A DNA stretch of 64,000 bases, from positions 62,001 through 126,000 of the forward strand of contig CAJTZK010000007.1 of NCBI GenBank assembly GCA_910583785.1, given 5' to 3'. A program made the position numbers and the translations under genes. The notes beneath the pieces were generated by a model. The model ran no database searches. It was not told the DNA's origin and worked only from the letters and a program-made list of their open reading frames with translations. Source of the DNA: an uncultured Oscillibacter sp. (GTDB lineage: Bacteria > Bacillota > Clostridia > Oscillospirales > Oscillospiraceae). Positions 51,358 through 61,748 of the stretch are shown here, piece after piece; position 1 is the stretch's first letter; every line of letters begins with the position of its first letter.

Positions 51358-51792
51358 ATGGAAATCACCGAGAAGGTTGCGTATCTGAAGGGCTTGGCCG
51401 AGGGCATGGAGCTGAACACGGAAAAGAAGGAGGGCAAGCTCCTGAGCGCCATCATCGACGTGCTGGAGGACATCGCCCTGGAGCTGGCCGATGTGCTGGA
51501 CGCCCAGGAGGAGCTGGGCGAGGGCCTGGACGCCGTCAGCGATGATCTGGAGGACGTGGAGGACCTGCTCTACGGCGAGGACGAGGAAGACGAGGAAGGC
51601 GGATACGAGCTGGACGACCTGGGGGAGGACGAAGACTGCTACGCCACCACCTGCCCCACCTGCGAGGAGACCATCTACTTTGACGAGTCCGTCCTGGAGG
51701 ACGGCGAGGTCATCTGCCCCAACTGCGGCGAGAAGCTGGAGTTTGACCTGGAGAGCCTGGACGAGGACGAGGCGGAAGACGCCGGGGAGTAA
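51358..51792 (+). CDS. CD1247-like acidic protein with zinc ribbon
   Basis: A 144-residue protein. The N-terminal helical domain (1-55; EKVAYLKGLAEGMEL) matches the domain described for the clostridial CD1247 family. It is followed by a very acidic linker (56-97) and a C-terminal zinc ribbon with CPTC (about 101-104) and CPNC (about 121-124). Probably a cytoplasmic protein that binds nucleic acid or partner proteins; function unknown. ATG 51358 follows AAAGGAGGTATTTGACA. A strong terminator separates it from the MATE gene. Confidence 0.85.
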   Translation: MEITEKVAYLKGLAEGMELNTEKKEGKLLSAIIDVLEDIALELADVLDAQEELGEGLDAVSDDLEDVEDLLYGEDEEDEEGGYELDDLGEDEDCYATTCPTCEETIYFDESVLEDGEVICPNCGEKLEFDLESLDEDEAEDAGE

Positions 51793-51806
51793 ACAAAACG
51801 CATGTC

Positions 51807-51840
51807 AAGGCCGGGCACCCCTAGGGCGCCCGGCCTTTTC
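51807..51840 (+). terminator. Terminator after the zinc-ribbon gene
   Basis: Stem AAGGCCGGGC/GCCCGGCCTT with inner pairing, followed by TTC and then the MATE ribosome site; some read-through to MATE is possible. Confidence 0.8.
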
Positions 51841-51855
51841 AAAGGAGCGAGTACC

Positions 51856-53238
51856 ATGATTCGAGAGAAGGCCTTCTACCGCGCCTTTTTCGCCCTGACG
51901 CTGTCCCTGGCCCTGCAAAACCTCCTGACCTTCGGCGTGAACCTGATGGACACCGTCATGCTGGGCCGCTACAGCCAGGAGGCCATGAGCGGCGTGAGCC
52001 TCTGTAACCAAATCCAGTTCCTGCTTCAGATGCTGGTGGGCGGCGCGGGGGAGGGGGCCGTGGTCCTGGGGTCCCAGTACTGGGGTAAAAACAAGCTGGA
52101 GCCCATCCCCCATATCATCGGCGTGGCCCTGCGCTTCGGGGCGGCGCTGTCGGCCCTGCTGTTCGGGGTGGTGCTGCTGGTCCCGGCGCAGCTGCTGGGC
52201 CTGCTGTCCAACGACGCCGGGGTGATTGCCCAAGGGGCGGCCTACTTCCGGATCATCTGCTTTTCCTATGTGATTTTCACCGTCACCAACATCCTGGTGG
52301 CCTCCCTCCGGTCCATCGGCGTGGTGAAGATCGGGTACGCCATCTCCTTTTCCACCCTCTGCATCAACGTCACCCTGAATTACCTATTGATCTACGGCAA
52401 TTTCGGCTGCCCGGAACTGGGCGTCCGGGGGGCGGCCATCGCCACCTTGGTGTCCCGCTGCGTGGAGCTGCTCATCGTGGTGTACTATTTAAAATACCGT
52501 GAGAAGAAGCTGAACCTGACCCTGGGAAAGCTCCTCTTCATCGACGGCAGCTATTTGAAGGATTATAACCGGGTCTCCGCCCCAGTGCTGGTGAACCAGG
52601 CCCTCTGGGGTGTGGCCCAGATGGCGCAGACGGGTATTCTGGGCCACCTGGGGGGCGACGTGACGGCGGCCAACGCCATCGCCGTCCAGGTCTATCAGGT
52701 ACTCTCCGTGGTGGCCTACGGCGCGGCCTCCGCCTCCGGCATCGTGGTGGGGCGGAGCATTGGCGAGGGAAGGCGGGACGCCCTCCGGCCCCTGGTGTCC
52801 ACTCTCCAGGTGTTGTTTGTTACCATCGGCCTGGCCTCCGGCGGGCTGATCTTCCTGGCCCGGAATCCCATCCTGGCGGTGTTCGGCGGCGCGCTGACGG
52901 AGCGGGCCCGCGGACTAGCCCTCCAGTTCATGGCGGTGATCGCCGTGACCACCGTGGGTACCTCCTACCAGATGGCCTGTGACACGGGCATCATCCGGGG
53001 CGGGGGGGACACGGCCTTCAGCGCTAAGATGAACCTCATCAGCATGTGGGGCGTCGTGGTGCCCTTCTCCGCCATGGCGGCGTTCTGGTGGAAGAGCCCT
53101 CCGGCGGCGGTGTTCTTTCTCCTAAAGTGGGACCAGCTCTATAAAATCATTCCCGTAGCCCTCCGGCTCCACAGCTGGAAGTGGGTGCGGAGCGTTACCC
53201 GGCCCGACGGGGCGGAAAAGGAGGAAATCCATGTCTAA
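51856..53238 (+). CDS. MATE family efflux transporter
   Basis: A 460-residue polytopic protein with 12 predicted segments in two halves. FGVNLMDTVMLGRYSQEAMSGVSL in the first segment and the matching APVLVNQALWGVAQMAQTGILG in the seventh are characteristic of the MATE/NorM-DinF class. It exports cationic compounds in exchange for H+ or Na+. ATG 51856 follows AAAGGAGCGAGTACC. Its end overlaps the next gene by 8 bp. Confidence 0.94.
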   Translation: MIREKAFYRAFFALTLSLALQNLLTFGVNLMDTVMLGRYSQEAMSGVSLCNQIQFLLQMLVGGAGEGAVVLGSQYWGKNKLEPIPHIIGVALRFGAALSALLFGVVLLVPAQLLGLLSNDAGVIAQGAAYFRIICFSYVIFTVTNILVASLRSIGVVKIGYAISFSTLCINVTLNYLLIYGNFGCPELGVRGAAIATLVSRCVELLIVVYYLKYREKKLNLTLGKLLFIDGSYLKDYNRVSAPVLVNQALWGVAQMAQTGILGHLGGDVTAANAIAVQVYQVLSVVAYGAASASGIVVGRSIGEGRRDALRPLVSTLQVLFVTIGLASGGLIFLARNPILAVFGGALTERARGLALQFMAVIAVTTVGTSYQMACDTGIIRGGGDTAFSAKMNLISMWGVVVPFSAMAAFWWKSPPAAVFFLLKWDQLYKIIPVALRLHSWKWVRSVTRPDGAEKEEIHV

Positions 53239-53536
53239 GTCCAAGGCCCCTAAGGGGCCCATCAACCCCAGGGTCCGCGCCAATGTCTACGCCCTGGCGG
53301 CGCTGTACCTGGCTTATCTTTACTATCAGGTGGCCAAGCCCTACCTTACCCGCGATCCTTACGGCCCCACCGCCTTCCAGTTCACGCTGGGCACGGTGGT
53401 CCTGGGCGGTGGCGCGGCGGTCCTGGGCTTTCTGGCCTGGAAGATGTTCAAGGCCCCCCTGCCGGAAGAAGAGCCGGAGGAAGGGCTGGAAGAAGAGGAT
53501 TCCGCCCTGCTGGAGGAAGAGGACGGAGAGGATTAA
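53231..53536 (+). CDS. Small two-segment membrane protein with acidic tail
   Basis: A 101-residue protein with a basic N-terminus, two membrane helices (about 19-36 and 50-72) and a C-terminus of 27 residues that is mostly Glu/Asp. It is translationally coupled to the MATE gene (8-bp overlap, AAGGAGG inside MATE). No family recognised; the coupling suggests a partner or neighbour of the transporter. Confidence 0.8.
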   Translation: MSKSKAPKGPINPRVRANVYALAALYLAYLYYQVAKPYLTRDPYGPTAFQFTLGTVVLGGGAAVLGFLAWKMFKAPLPEEEPEEGLEEEDSALLEEEDGED

Positions 53537-53539
53537 AAG

Positions 53540-53578
53540 AGAGCGGGACCCAGGAAGGCTGGGGCCCGCTCTTTTTTT
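53540..53578 (+). terminator. Terminator of the MATE unit
   Basis: Stem AGAGCGGGNCCCAG/CTGGGNCCCGCTCT followed by seven T. Confidence 0.92.
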
Positions 53579-53582
53579 GCGC

Positions 53583-54494
<912 letters not shown>

Positions 54495-54528
54495 ATTGGT
54501 TTCCTCCATGTATAGACCGCGCCGCCCC

Positions 54529-54642
54529 CGCGCCTGCCCGGCAAGCCGCCGGGCAGGCAGAGCGGGCGGAAGTTCTGCTGGCCGTGTTTCCCTCCGGGAG
54601 AAGACCTTCTACGGGATGCCGCTTTGCAAAGCCGGGGGCCGT
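54529..54642. other. Gap with a GC stem between the RluA and kinase genes
   Basis: GCCTGCCCGGC/GCCGGGCAGGC (near 54531-54558) forms a strong stem that may end the leftward bce-type transcript. Nothing else is seen. Confidence 0.5.
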
Positions 54643-55626
54643 TCATTCCTCCAGGAGGCGCGGCGTGCGGCTGAGGTCCAGGCGAACCAGGGTTCCCTGG
54701 CCGGGGCGGGAGGAGATGGAAATGCCGTGGTTCAAGCGGTCCAGCACCTGGCGGCAGAGATAGAGCCCGATGCCGGTGGATTTTTTGTCCTCCCGGCCGT
54801 TGAAGCCGGTGAAGCCCTTCTCGAAGACCCTGGGCAGGTCCTCTGGCTGGATACCGATTCCATTGTCGGCGATGACCAGGGTGTCCCCGTCACCATAGAC
54901 GCGGATAAGGCCCCCCGGAGGGGTATACTTCACCGCGTTGGACAGCAGCTGCTCCAGGACGAAGGACAGCCATTTCCCGTCGGTGAGCACGGTCCGCCCC
55001 GTCTCCTGGAAGTCCAGGGAAATTTTTTTCAGGATAAACAGCCGGGCGTACTTCCGTACGGCCTGGCGGAGCAGGTCATCCAGGCGGCAGTTCCGGAATA
55101 CGTAATCCGTGGAATCGCTGCCCAGGCGGAGATACCCCAGGACCATTTCCACATACTGCTCAATTTTCAAAAGCTCCCCCTCCAGCTCTGGCCGGGGTTC
55201 CTCCTGGAGGAGGAGCCCCATGGCGGCGATGGGGGTTTTGATCTGGTGGGCCCAGAGGGTGTAATAGTCCGTCATGTCCTGGAGGCGGTTCCGGTCTTCC
55301 AGGGCCAGGGCGGCCCGCTCCGAGGCCAGCGCCTGGAGGAGGGCCTGGTAGTCCGCTTCCAGCAGCCCCTTGGGGGGCGGCAGGGGCAGGGCCTTTTCCT
55401 GGATTTGGACCAGCAGTCCTTTCAGCTCCCGGTGCCGCCGGAGGAACTGGAAGTAGCCCAGGGTGAACAGCGCCAGCCCCAGGGCAAAGCACAGCAAAAA
55501 GGCGTAGGCCACCGATTCCAGGGGCAGGCCGTAAAGGTAGAAGACTGTGGAACAAATGCCCAGGGACCCCGCCAGCAGGAGGAGCAGCTTCCAGTGCCGC
55601 CGGAAATACGCGCACAAAACCCTCAT
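54643..55626 (-). CDS. BceS-like intramembrane-sensing histidine kinase
   Basis: A 327-residue kinase with two close membrane helices (about 14-33 and 38-60) and almost no extracellular loop, then a dimerisation domain with the phospho-acceptor His in LWAHQIKTPIAAM near residue 128 and an ATPase with N-box LEQLLSNAVKYTP, G1 DNGIGI and G2 STGIGLYLC. This is the intramembrane-sensing type that works with BceAB peptide-resistance transporters. No BceAB-type genes are next to it. The ATG overlaps the regulator stop by 4 bp. Confidence 0.92.
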   Translation of the reverse strand: MRVLCAYFRRHWKLLLLLAGSLGICSTVFYLYGLPLESVAYAFLLCFALGLALFTLGYFQFLRRHRELKGLLVQIQEKALPLPPPKGLLEADYQALLQALASERAALALEDRNRLQDMTDYYTLWAHQIKTPIAAMGLLLQEEPRPELEGELLKIEQYVEMVLGYLRLGSDSTDYVFRNCRLDDLLRQAVRKYARLFILKKISLDFQETGRTVLTDGKWLSFVLEQLLSNAVKYTPPGGLIRVYGDGDTLVIADNGIGIQPEDLPRVFEKGFTGFNGREDKKSTGIGLYLCRQVLDRLNHGISISSRPGQGTLVRLDLSRTPRLLEE

Positions 55627-56306
55627 AGCGTCGCGTCCTCCACCAGGTAGCCCACGCCCTTTTTCGTGCGGATGAAGTCCGGAAGGCCCGCAGCCTCCAG
55701 TTTGCGCCGGAGGCGGTTCACGTTGACGGACAAGGTGTTCTCGTCCACAAAGCTGTCAGATTCCCAGAGGGCGGTCATCATGGCGTCCCGGCTGACGGTC
55801 TGCCCTTTCTTTTCCAGCAGCAGCTGGAGGAGCTTTCCCTCGTTTCTTGTCAGCTCCACCCGCTGCCCGCGGACGGTGACGGTACCATTGGCTGGGTTCA
55901 GTACCGCCCCGCCACAGGAGAGCAGGGCGGGAGCCGCCGCGAAATCATAAGCCCGCCGCAGCATGGCTTGGACCTTGGCGGAGAGGACCTGGAGGTCAAA
56001 GGGCTTGGCCAGGAGATCGTCCCCGCCCATTTGCATCGCCATCACCAGGTTTACGCTGTCTGACGCGGAGGTTAGGAAGAGAATGGGCGCTTTGGAGATT
56101 TTCCGGATTTCCTGGCACCAGTGGTAGCCGTTGAAAAAGGGGAGGGAGATGTCCAGCAGCACCAGCTGCGGGCCGAACTCCACGAACTCCGCCAGAACGG
56201 CGTCAAACCTCCGGGCGCAGGCCACCTGATAGCCCCAGCCCTCCAGATGCCGCGCCACGGCCCCGGCGATTACGCCGTCGTCCTCCACAATAAAAATACG
56301 GTACAA
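55623..56306 (-). CDS. BceR-like OmpR family response regulator
   Basis: A 227-residue regulator. The receiver (1-118) has IFIVEDDG, the phospho-Asp in LVLLDISLPFFNG and the Lys in LLAKPFD. The winged-helix domain (about 130-225) ends in VNRLRRKLEAAGLPDFIRTKKGVGYLV. It likely activates target genes for resistance to wall-active peptides. TTG 56306 has GGGGGTG 6 nt upstream and gives MYRIFIVEDD; the open frame upstream crosses the promoter and is unlike the family. Confidence 0.92.
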   Translation of the reverse strand: MYRIFIVEDDGVIAGAVARHLEGWGYQVACARRFDAVLAEFVEFGPQLVLLDISLPFFNGYHWCQEIRKISKAPILFLTSASDSVNLVMAMQMGGDDLLAKPFDLQVLSAKVQAMLRRAYDFAAAPALLSCGGAVLNPANGTVTVRGQRVELTRNEGKLLQLLLEKKGQTVSRDAMMTALWESDSFVDENTLSVNVNRLRRKLEAAGLPDFIRTKKGVGYLVEDATL

Positions 56307-57400
56307 ACCTGGCACCCCCGTCCCCACTGAAAAATCCGCCATCTCCGGCGGCACATGTTTTTTGTAGTATAGCATACGGAGCCCGGTAAGTCGAGATTGA
56401 TTTTTGGGTAGGCGCGCGCCTGCTGAAGGGAACGCGCTGCCGCACAAGGGGGAGGAGAGAAGGAGCGGCGCCGCATGCTGGGAAAGGGGAAAGCGGGCCT
56501 GGCGGGAGCTCCCGTCATTTCCCGGAAGGCCGCTTTTGCGTGGTACGCCCTCCCGGAACCAGGGGCCCTCTTTCCGGACAGGAAAACGGAGAGGCAGAAA
56601 TATCCCGTGCCGTCCCCCGGATAGGGAAGCGGCGTGTGCCGGCCGTTTTCATTGTGGAGGGAGAGGAGATGGCGGAGGGAGTTAAAGAGAGGAACGCTCA
56701 AACGGGATGGGAAATAAAATGGAAGACGCGTAAACGGCGCCCTTTACAATCGGAGGACCCGCGGCCCGCCGCCGTGGGGAGCGTGCCGCTTGCGCACGAT
56801 AGGGTGCGGGCATGGGGGCAATATCAGTAAGTCAAGGAAATTCTCCAAATTGCGGGCTGTGATAAAGTTCCGGTATTCAGCTGAAACATAAAGAGTACGA
56901 ACTTTTTTGCACACTAGTTTTTAGAATTTGTGCTTAGATTATTGACATTGCCCATAGGGGAACGTCCGCTCCGAAAATGCTCTTCTGTAAGAGCGGGCCT
57001 ATGTGTCCGTCCTCCTCCCGGGGCCTGGTACTTCCGAGCATTCTCTCTATAAAAATGCGCAGTAGAGCACTCCCGGTCATAGCCGCATTTGCAGCCGTGC
57101 GCGGCAAAAAACCACCGTAGAACTTTCCATTGAACTGGCTTTGAATAGGAGGCGCGGACTGGCCAGGGCCACCCAGGGCCTTAAACCCAGTGGTTTTCAC
57201 CGGATACCCGGCGCCGCAGCCAGGACCGTGCGTTCTGCACAGAATATAAACCGCCGGGAGGCTGTAAGAAAAGCGCCGGCGGAACCTCCGGGGCTTTGCC
57301 TGCAGGAACCCTATGTGAAAGAAAGGCCCATGGCCCATAGAATACCCCGGAATCAGGGCAATTGCGCAGACTGGAAAATTTTCAAAAGAAATTTAAAAAT
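56307..57400. other. Long intergenic region without a recognised gene
   Basis: About 1.1 kb. At the left is a weak leftward promoter for the bce-type pair (TATACT near 56366 on the minus strand). The rest is of mixed composition, GC-rich to about 56820, then AT-richer near 56880-56945, with several short frames but none with both a ribosome site and recognisable protein. A possible TTGACA at 56942 leads nowhere clear. It may be the remains of inserted DNA. Confidence 0.5.
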
Positions 57401-57405
57401 AGGTC

Positions 57406-57434
57406 TTGCATTTTCTGGCGAAGTGTGCTAATCT
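57406..57434 (+). promoter_or_regulatory. Promoter of tRNA-Pro
   Basis: TTGCAT, 17-bp spacer, TAATCT, about 33 bp before the mature tRNA 5' end. Confidence 0.6.
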
Positions 57435-57466
57435 ATACAAGCTGACATGAGTGAGCACAAAGTTAT

Positions 57467-57542
<76 letters not shown>

Positions 57543-57590
57543 TGCGGAGTGTCCATATAGGATTTGAGTATCCTTGTGGGACACTCCGCA
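57543..57590 (+). terminator. Terminator-like hairpin after tRNA-Pro
   Basis: TGCGGAGTGTCC (57543-57554) pairs perfectly with GGACACTCCGCA (57579-57590), followed by TTATGTTTG. Confidence 0.75.
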
Positions 57591-57608
57591 TTATGTTTGC
57601 TCAAAATC

Positions 57609-58020
57609 CTATACGGCGATCCGCGACCGGGAGTAGCTGACGGCTACTCCCTTTCTCATCCCCATAGTGATCTCCGCAGCCGGGATTTTCCGGCGGTCAG
57701 GGACGGAGAAAGTGCCGATACAGTTATAATAAATGGTGATATGCTGGGTGGTAACGCCGTCCTGCTTCTCCGCGTGGTACACGTCGATGTGGTCGATCAG
57801 CTCCGCCACCATGCGCTTATGTGTCTCTGTGGCGTTGGTGTAGCGCCGGACCGTTTCAAGGAACGTGTCAATGTCCATCCGCTGGCCCTCGCTCTTTTTC
57901 AGTTCCAGACGCAGCACCTTGATCCGCTTGGCGTTCTCCCCCCTGCTCCTGTTCGTACCGCTGGGACATTTTCGCAAACCAGGCATCGCTGATTTTCTGG
58001 CTCACGTTGTCCTCATACAA
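57609..58020 (-). pseudogene. Serine recombinase, C-terminal fragment (DUF4368)
   Basis: Only the last part of a large serine recombinase remains. Reading leftwards from 58020 it begins LYEDNVSQKISDAWFAKMSQRYEQEQ, then shifts frame at the run of six C/G at 57938-57943 and continues with ENAKRIKVLRLELKKSE and the DUF4368 tail (IDHIDVYHAEKQDG, ITIYYNCIGTF) to the stop at 57609. Such recombinases move Tn916-like and related clostridial integrative elements. The catalytic N-terminus and zinc ribbon are gone, so it cannot be active. It lies just past tRNA-Pro. Confidence 0.85.
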
Positions 58021-58051
58021 CTTTTGTCAAGGGTAAATTTCAAAGTACAAA

Positions 58052-58077
58052 CCACCTGCTCAAATTATGGCAGGTGG
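58052..58077 (-). terminator. Hairpin downstream of the SLH pseudogene
   Basis: Stem CCACCTGC/GCAGGTGG followed on the minus strand by TTTGTAC. It would have ended the SLH gene transcript. Confidence 0.6.
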
Positions 58078-58098
58078 CTTGCATTTCGTATTTTCCAA

Positions 58099-60667
58099 TC
58101 AGATTTTACTTTTCTGAAAATTTTTCAACATCGCTGCCTGCGCCCGGGTTGCCAATCCCTGTGGGGCTAACTGTCCATCGCCATAGCCACCCATGACGCC
58201 GTTCTCCGCCGCCCAGCGCAGGGCCTCCAGCGCGTAGCCGCTGGCCTTGTCCGCGTCGGTGAAGAGCAGCTCTTTATCAGTGGCAGCGGGGCTTCCGGCG
58301 TACCGCCAGAGCATGACGGCCAACTGCTCACGGGTAATGTTGTCGTTGGGACCGAAGGTCCCGTTTCCGTAGCCGCCCACAATACTCTGGCTGGTGGTCC
58401 AGCGGACAGCCTCGGTGTACCATGCGCCGGTCGCCACATCGTCATATTGCAGCAGGTAATTGACCACCGACCTGCTCTCTTTGTTAAAGAGGATCTATGC
58501 AAATTGGGCGCGGGCGAGCGTATCATTCGGCCCGAACAGGTTCCCGCCATAGCCGCCCATCAGCTTGTTCCGCAGCACATAGTCCACCGCCTCATGATAC
58601 CATGTGCCTACGTCCCCCAGGCCGGTGAACCCATAAGAAGGACAATCCGCGCCCCCGTCACTGCCGGGCGCACCGTCGGGGCGCGCATGGCGGCAGTTGC
58701 GGCAAGCGGTGCTGCCGTGGGCGTAGTAGTAGGGGCTACGCCCGTCTTCGCGGTGCAGCCCTCAAAGGTGCAGGCGTGGTAGTGGGTATCCCCGCCGCCG
58801 TCTGTCCAGCCGTTTGACCAGATGTGGTTTTTATGGATGGTCAGGGGGCCGCTGTAGACTTTGTCGTTCGCTGTGTCTCACAGGTCGATTGCGGTTCCGT
58901 TCACTCTCGGCTCACAGTTTTCGGGCCAATAGTCCGCAGAGAGGTTGATAACCGCCCTGGGGCCGGTATTTCCTTCGCTGTCTTTGGGGAACCCATCCGC
59001 ATTTATAGCACCCACTTTGATATTATAGTTGGAACAGTCGGCGGAGAAGCGGCCATTGCCTGTAACGGAAAACAAATTGTTGTATTTTTCGTCACCATTC
59101 CTGGGCATACCGCTGAGCAGCACACCTTCTGTCCCCGAAACATTCAACACCCCGGTATCGCCTATGGCGACACTTCCAGCATGTATAACCACTCCAAAGC
59201 CCGCCGTCGCGGTCAAGTTCCCGTTTACGGTTATAATGGAGTTTACCCCGCCGCTTGCGCCGATGTAGATTCCGCTGTTGGCGGCGACGCTGGCTCCCGC
59301 GTCTACGGTAAGGGAATTATAGTCGCCCCCCCGGCAATGTTGACCTGTTCGGTAATGGTCAGCGGGCCCGGGCCGGAGAAGGACAGCTCTGTTTTCTGCG
59401 GACCGCTGCTGGGAGACAGCGTTTCGATGGTGCTCTCTCCCTCCGTCACGATGGTCACGGCGGTGTCGGGGAGGGTCAACGTATCCGCGTTGAAGCCCGG
59501 GGCCAGGGGGAGGGTTGCGCTGGTGATTACAGTGTTGCCGTCAACGTCCGCCCCCTTCGTCACTTCCCATTTGTAGCCCTGGTCGTCCCAGTTGGCGGTA
59601 TCCGAATCAGAGGCGCCGCTCAAATTCAGCGCTCCGCTTGTCCCCGCAGGGGGGAACACCTTTGCTCCGAGGTTCGTTACCGCGTTTTCGCCCTTCAGCT
59701 CCAGCTGGACAGAATCGGCTTGCTGAATATTGAGCGTCCCGTCGTAGGAAGCCCTGTCCAGGGTCAGCTTGGCGGGGTGCCCTCCGCCCCGGGCGTGTAG
59801 AGCGCCCAGCCCTCTCCGGCCCTGTAGGCAGTGGGGGCGGTAACGCTGGAGCTTAATAATGGGCGCCGGGAAAAAGCTCCCTGTCGTCGGCCCAGACTGT
59901 GTGGTCCGGCATCATGAGTCCCTCCGTCTTTATTTGAGCGCCTGTATTATAGTCGTATTTTCCATATACTCCTAAAGAAATGGGGCGGTCAATTGTGATT
60001 CTGTTGATGGTGTTTGACAGCTCTGTGTCGATATTGGAGTAAATCCGCACTTGGTCGCATTCTTTCACATCCAGACTTTGGAACACGAGAGGCTCGCCGG
60101 AAATAATGGCCATCCAGGCCTTTTCCACTGCCAGGCCTCCGCTTACCGCGTTGGCATTTTAGGACTGGATCGTAATTTGGTTATCCTTGGACGGTTCGGT
60201 AAATCGAATCGCGCCCCGTCTACAGCGGGCTGATCACCGCTCTGAACCCGGAAGGTCATATTTTTCCTCACGGTCAGGGTATGCCCGTTCAGGGAGAGCG
60301 CCGGGCCGCTGTCTCCCGTCCAGTTCAGTCATGAGAACCCGTCGCTCCGTGTATCGACCACTTCCAGATTGGCGCTGAGGGCCATCGTACCTTCTATATT
60401 TACATGTCCCTCGCCATGGACGCCCCCGGCGTAGGTCAGATATGCTTTGCCTGTCGGCGCATCGTCCCGCTCTGTTACGCCTCCGCTGGCTCCGCTGGGG
60501 ATATCGTTGATTAGATAATATTTCCCGGCCGCCAGGGCGACCGATTGGCCGTCATTGTCCGTGATGGTGACCAGGCCGTCCTCCCCCTCCGCGGCCCGCG
60601 CCATCCCCGGCAGGAGGCTCAGGCACAGGGCCAGGGCGGTGATCATACTCAAAATTCTGTGTTTCAT
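58099..60667 (-). pseudogene. Decayed SLH-domain surface protein gene
   Basis: The start is intact: ATG 60667 behind AGGAGG encodes a signal peptide (MKHRILSMITALALCLSLL...ARA) and a beta-rich domain (ATDNDGQSVALAAGKYYLIND-like). The frame then ends and resumes several times: recognisable pieces lie at 60329-60667, 59853-60128, 59303-59659, 58878-59216 and 58099-58660. The C-terminus has SLH motifs (KLMGGYGGNLFGPNDTLARAQ, SIVGGYGNGTFGPNDNITREQ, GVMGGYGDGQLAP) with an in-frame TAG at 58495-58497 between the first two. The original protein had about 850 residues. It resembles the secreted SLH proteins of gut Clostridia with carbohydrate-binding or adhesin-like repeats. Confidence 0.85.
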
Positions 60668-60774
60668 AAAAATCCCTCCTGTGTTTCGCATAAGGTACAC
60701 TTTATCCGCAACCAAATATCGCGCCTGAATCGCGCCTGTTGAGGGCGTTTATTTATTGCCCATTTCCCTGATTT

Positions 60775-61115
60775 GCGGCTGCGGAGAGAGCGTACTTCCT
60801 GAACGCCGTGACCGTGGCCGACCTGATGGCCCTGGCGGAGTCCTCTGGCGAACCCGCCGCCCCGGAACCCCCGCTGGAGACTGAACCGGAACCCACCACC
60901 GCCCCGGAGCCGGAGCCTGTGCCGGAGAAAAAGGGCGGGGCCGCTCCTGCTGGCCTTGGCCGTGGTGGTCATCGGCGGCGGGGTGGTACTTCAAGATTTA
61001 CCGCCCCAAGCTCCAGAAAGCGGCGGAGCCGGAGGAGGACTACGGCGGCGATCCCTATGACGGCCCGGAGGGCTATGACGGCGAGGCCCCCTGGGACGAG
61101 GAGCCGGAGGAATGA
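60775..61115 (+). pseudogene. CD1107-family mobile element protein (DUF4366), frameshifted 3' part
   Basis: Three frames together give the known C-terminal pattern: a Pro/Glu-rich linker (PEPPLETEPEPTTAPEPEPVPEKK), then after one shift near 60936 a membrane helix (PLLLALAVVVIGGGV), then after another near 60990 a tail WYFKIYRPKLQ and an acidic end (DYGGDPYDGPEGYDG...EEPEE) stopping at 61115. DUF4366 proteins are carried by Tn916/ICE-type elements. The N-terminal part is missing. The stop overlaps the next ATG (ATGA), as in the intact elements. Confidence 0.75.
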
Positions 61116-61687
61116 GCCGGGAACTGACCCGCGAGGAAAAGGCGGCCATCCGCGCCCTGGTGGTGAAGTGGTGCGCCAACTATGACCGGGAGTACGGATG
61201 CTTGCTCGGTTTGGGGCCCCCGCGCAAATTATATTTGCGTGGGGAAAGGAGGAACAACGGAATGAGTGAGCTTTCGCCGCAGGCGGAAGCGAAGGATATG
61301 GAGTTTGTGACGACGAGCAAGTGCTATATGCTGGGGAAGTGCTGGACTTCGGCCTACTGCCATTACTTCCGGGAGTCCGTCCTGCCGCTGAACCCGGCGC
61401 TGGAGGCCATCCGAGGGCGTATGGAGGAAGCGGGCATCCGCAATATGAGCGCCTATATCCGAAAAATGGCCCTTAACGGCTACATCCTCCATGTTGACCT
61501 TTCCCCCGTCCAGGAGCTGGTGTCTCTCCAGCGGCGGTGTGCAAACAATCTCAATCAGGTGGCGACCCATGCCAACAGCTACGGCGTGTACCAGGAGGAG
61601 ATCAAGGCTCTGCAACGGGACTATGCCCAGCTTTGGGGGCCGCTGTCTGACCTGCTCCAGAAGCTCTCCGAGGTGGTGCGCCTGTGA
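61112..61687 (+). CDS. Scrambled Cys-rich VLP / MobC reading frame
   Basis: A 191-codon open frame made of four blocks. Residues 1-31 (MSRELTREEKAAIRALVV...REYGCL) are the N-terminus of the Cys-rich VLP protein of integrative elements. Residues 32-70 read through a hairpin leader with its own ribosome site and an internal MSELSPQAEAKDMEF start. Residues 71-99 (CYMLGKCWTSAYCHYF...PALEA) return to the Cys-rich VLP protein, and residues 100-191 (RGRMEEAGIRNMSAYIRKMAL, CANNLNQVATHAN, YAQLWGPLSDLL) are the C-terminal part of MobC, a relaxosome accessory protein. The gene order looks like an intact element that lost and shuffled pieces. A functional product is doubtful. Confidence 0.75.
   Translation: MSRELTREEKAAIRALVVKWCANYDREYGCLLGLGPPRKLYLRGERRNNGMSELSPQAEAKDMEFVTTSKCYMLGKCWTSAYCHYFRESVLPLNPALEAIRGRMEEAGIRNMSAYIRKMALNGYILHVDLSPVQELVSLQRRCANNLNQVATHANSYGVYQEEIKALQRDYAQLWGPLSDLLQKLSEVVRL
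61217..61244 (+). repeat. Hairpin inside the scrambled frame
   Basis: CCCCGCGCAAAT/ATTTGCGTGGGG, followed by AAAGGAGG and an ATG at 61262. It looks like an intergenic leader that has become enclosed in the reading frame. Confidence 0.65.
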
Positions 61688-61748
61688 CAGCAGGGAGCGG
61701 CTTCGCGCCGCCCCCTGTTGTCAACTTGATTTTCCCCAATATTATGTG

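Noticed and set aside
56540..56830. A short plus-strand frame in the long gene-free region
   Set aside because: No ribosome site, no recognisable domain and an amino-acid composition expected from non-coding DNA.
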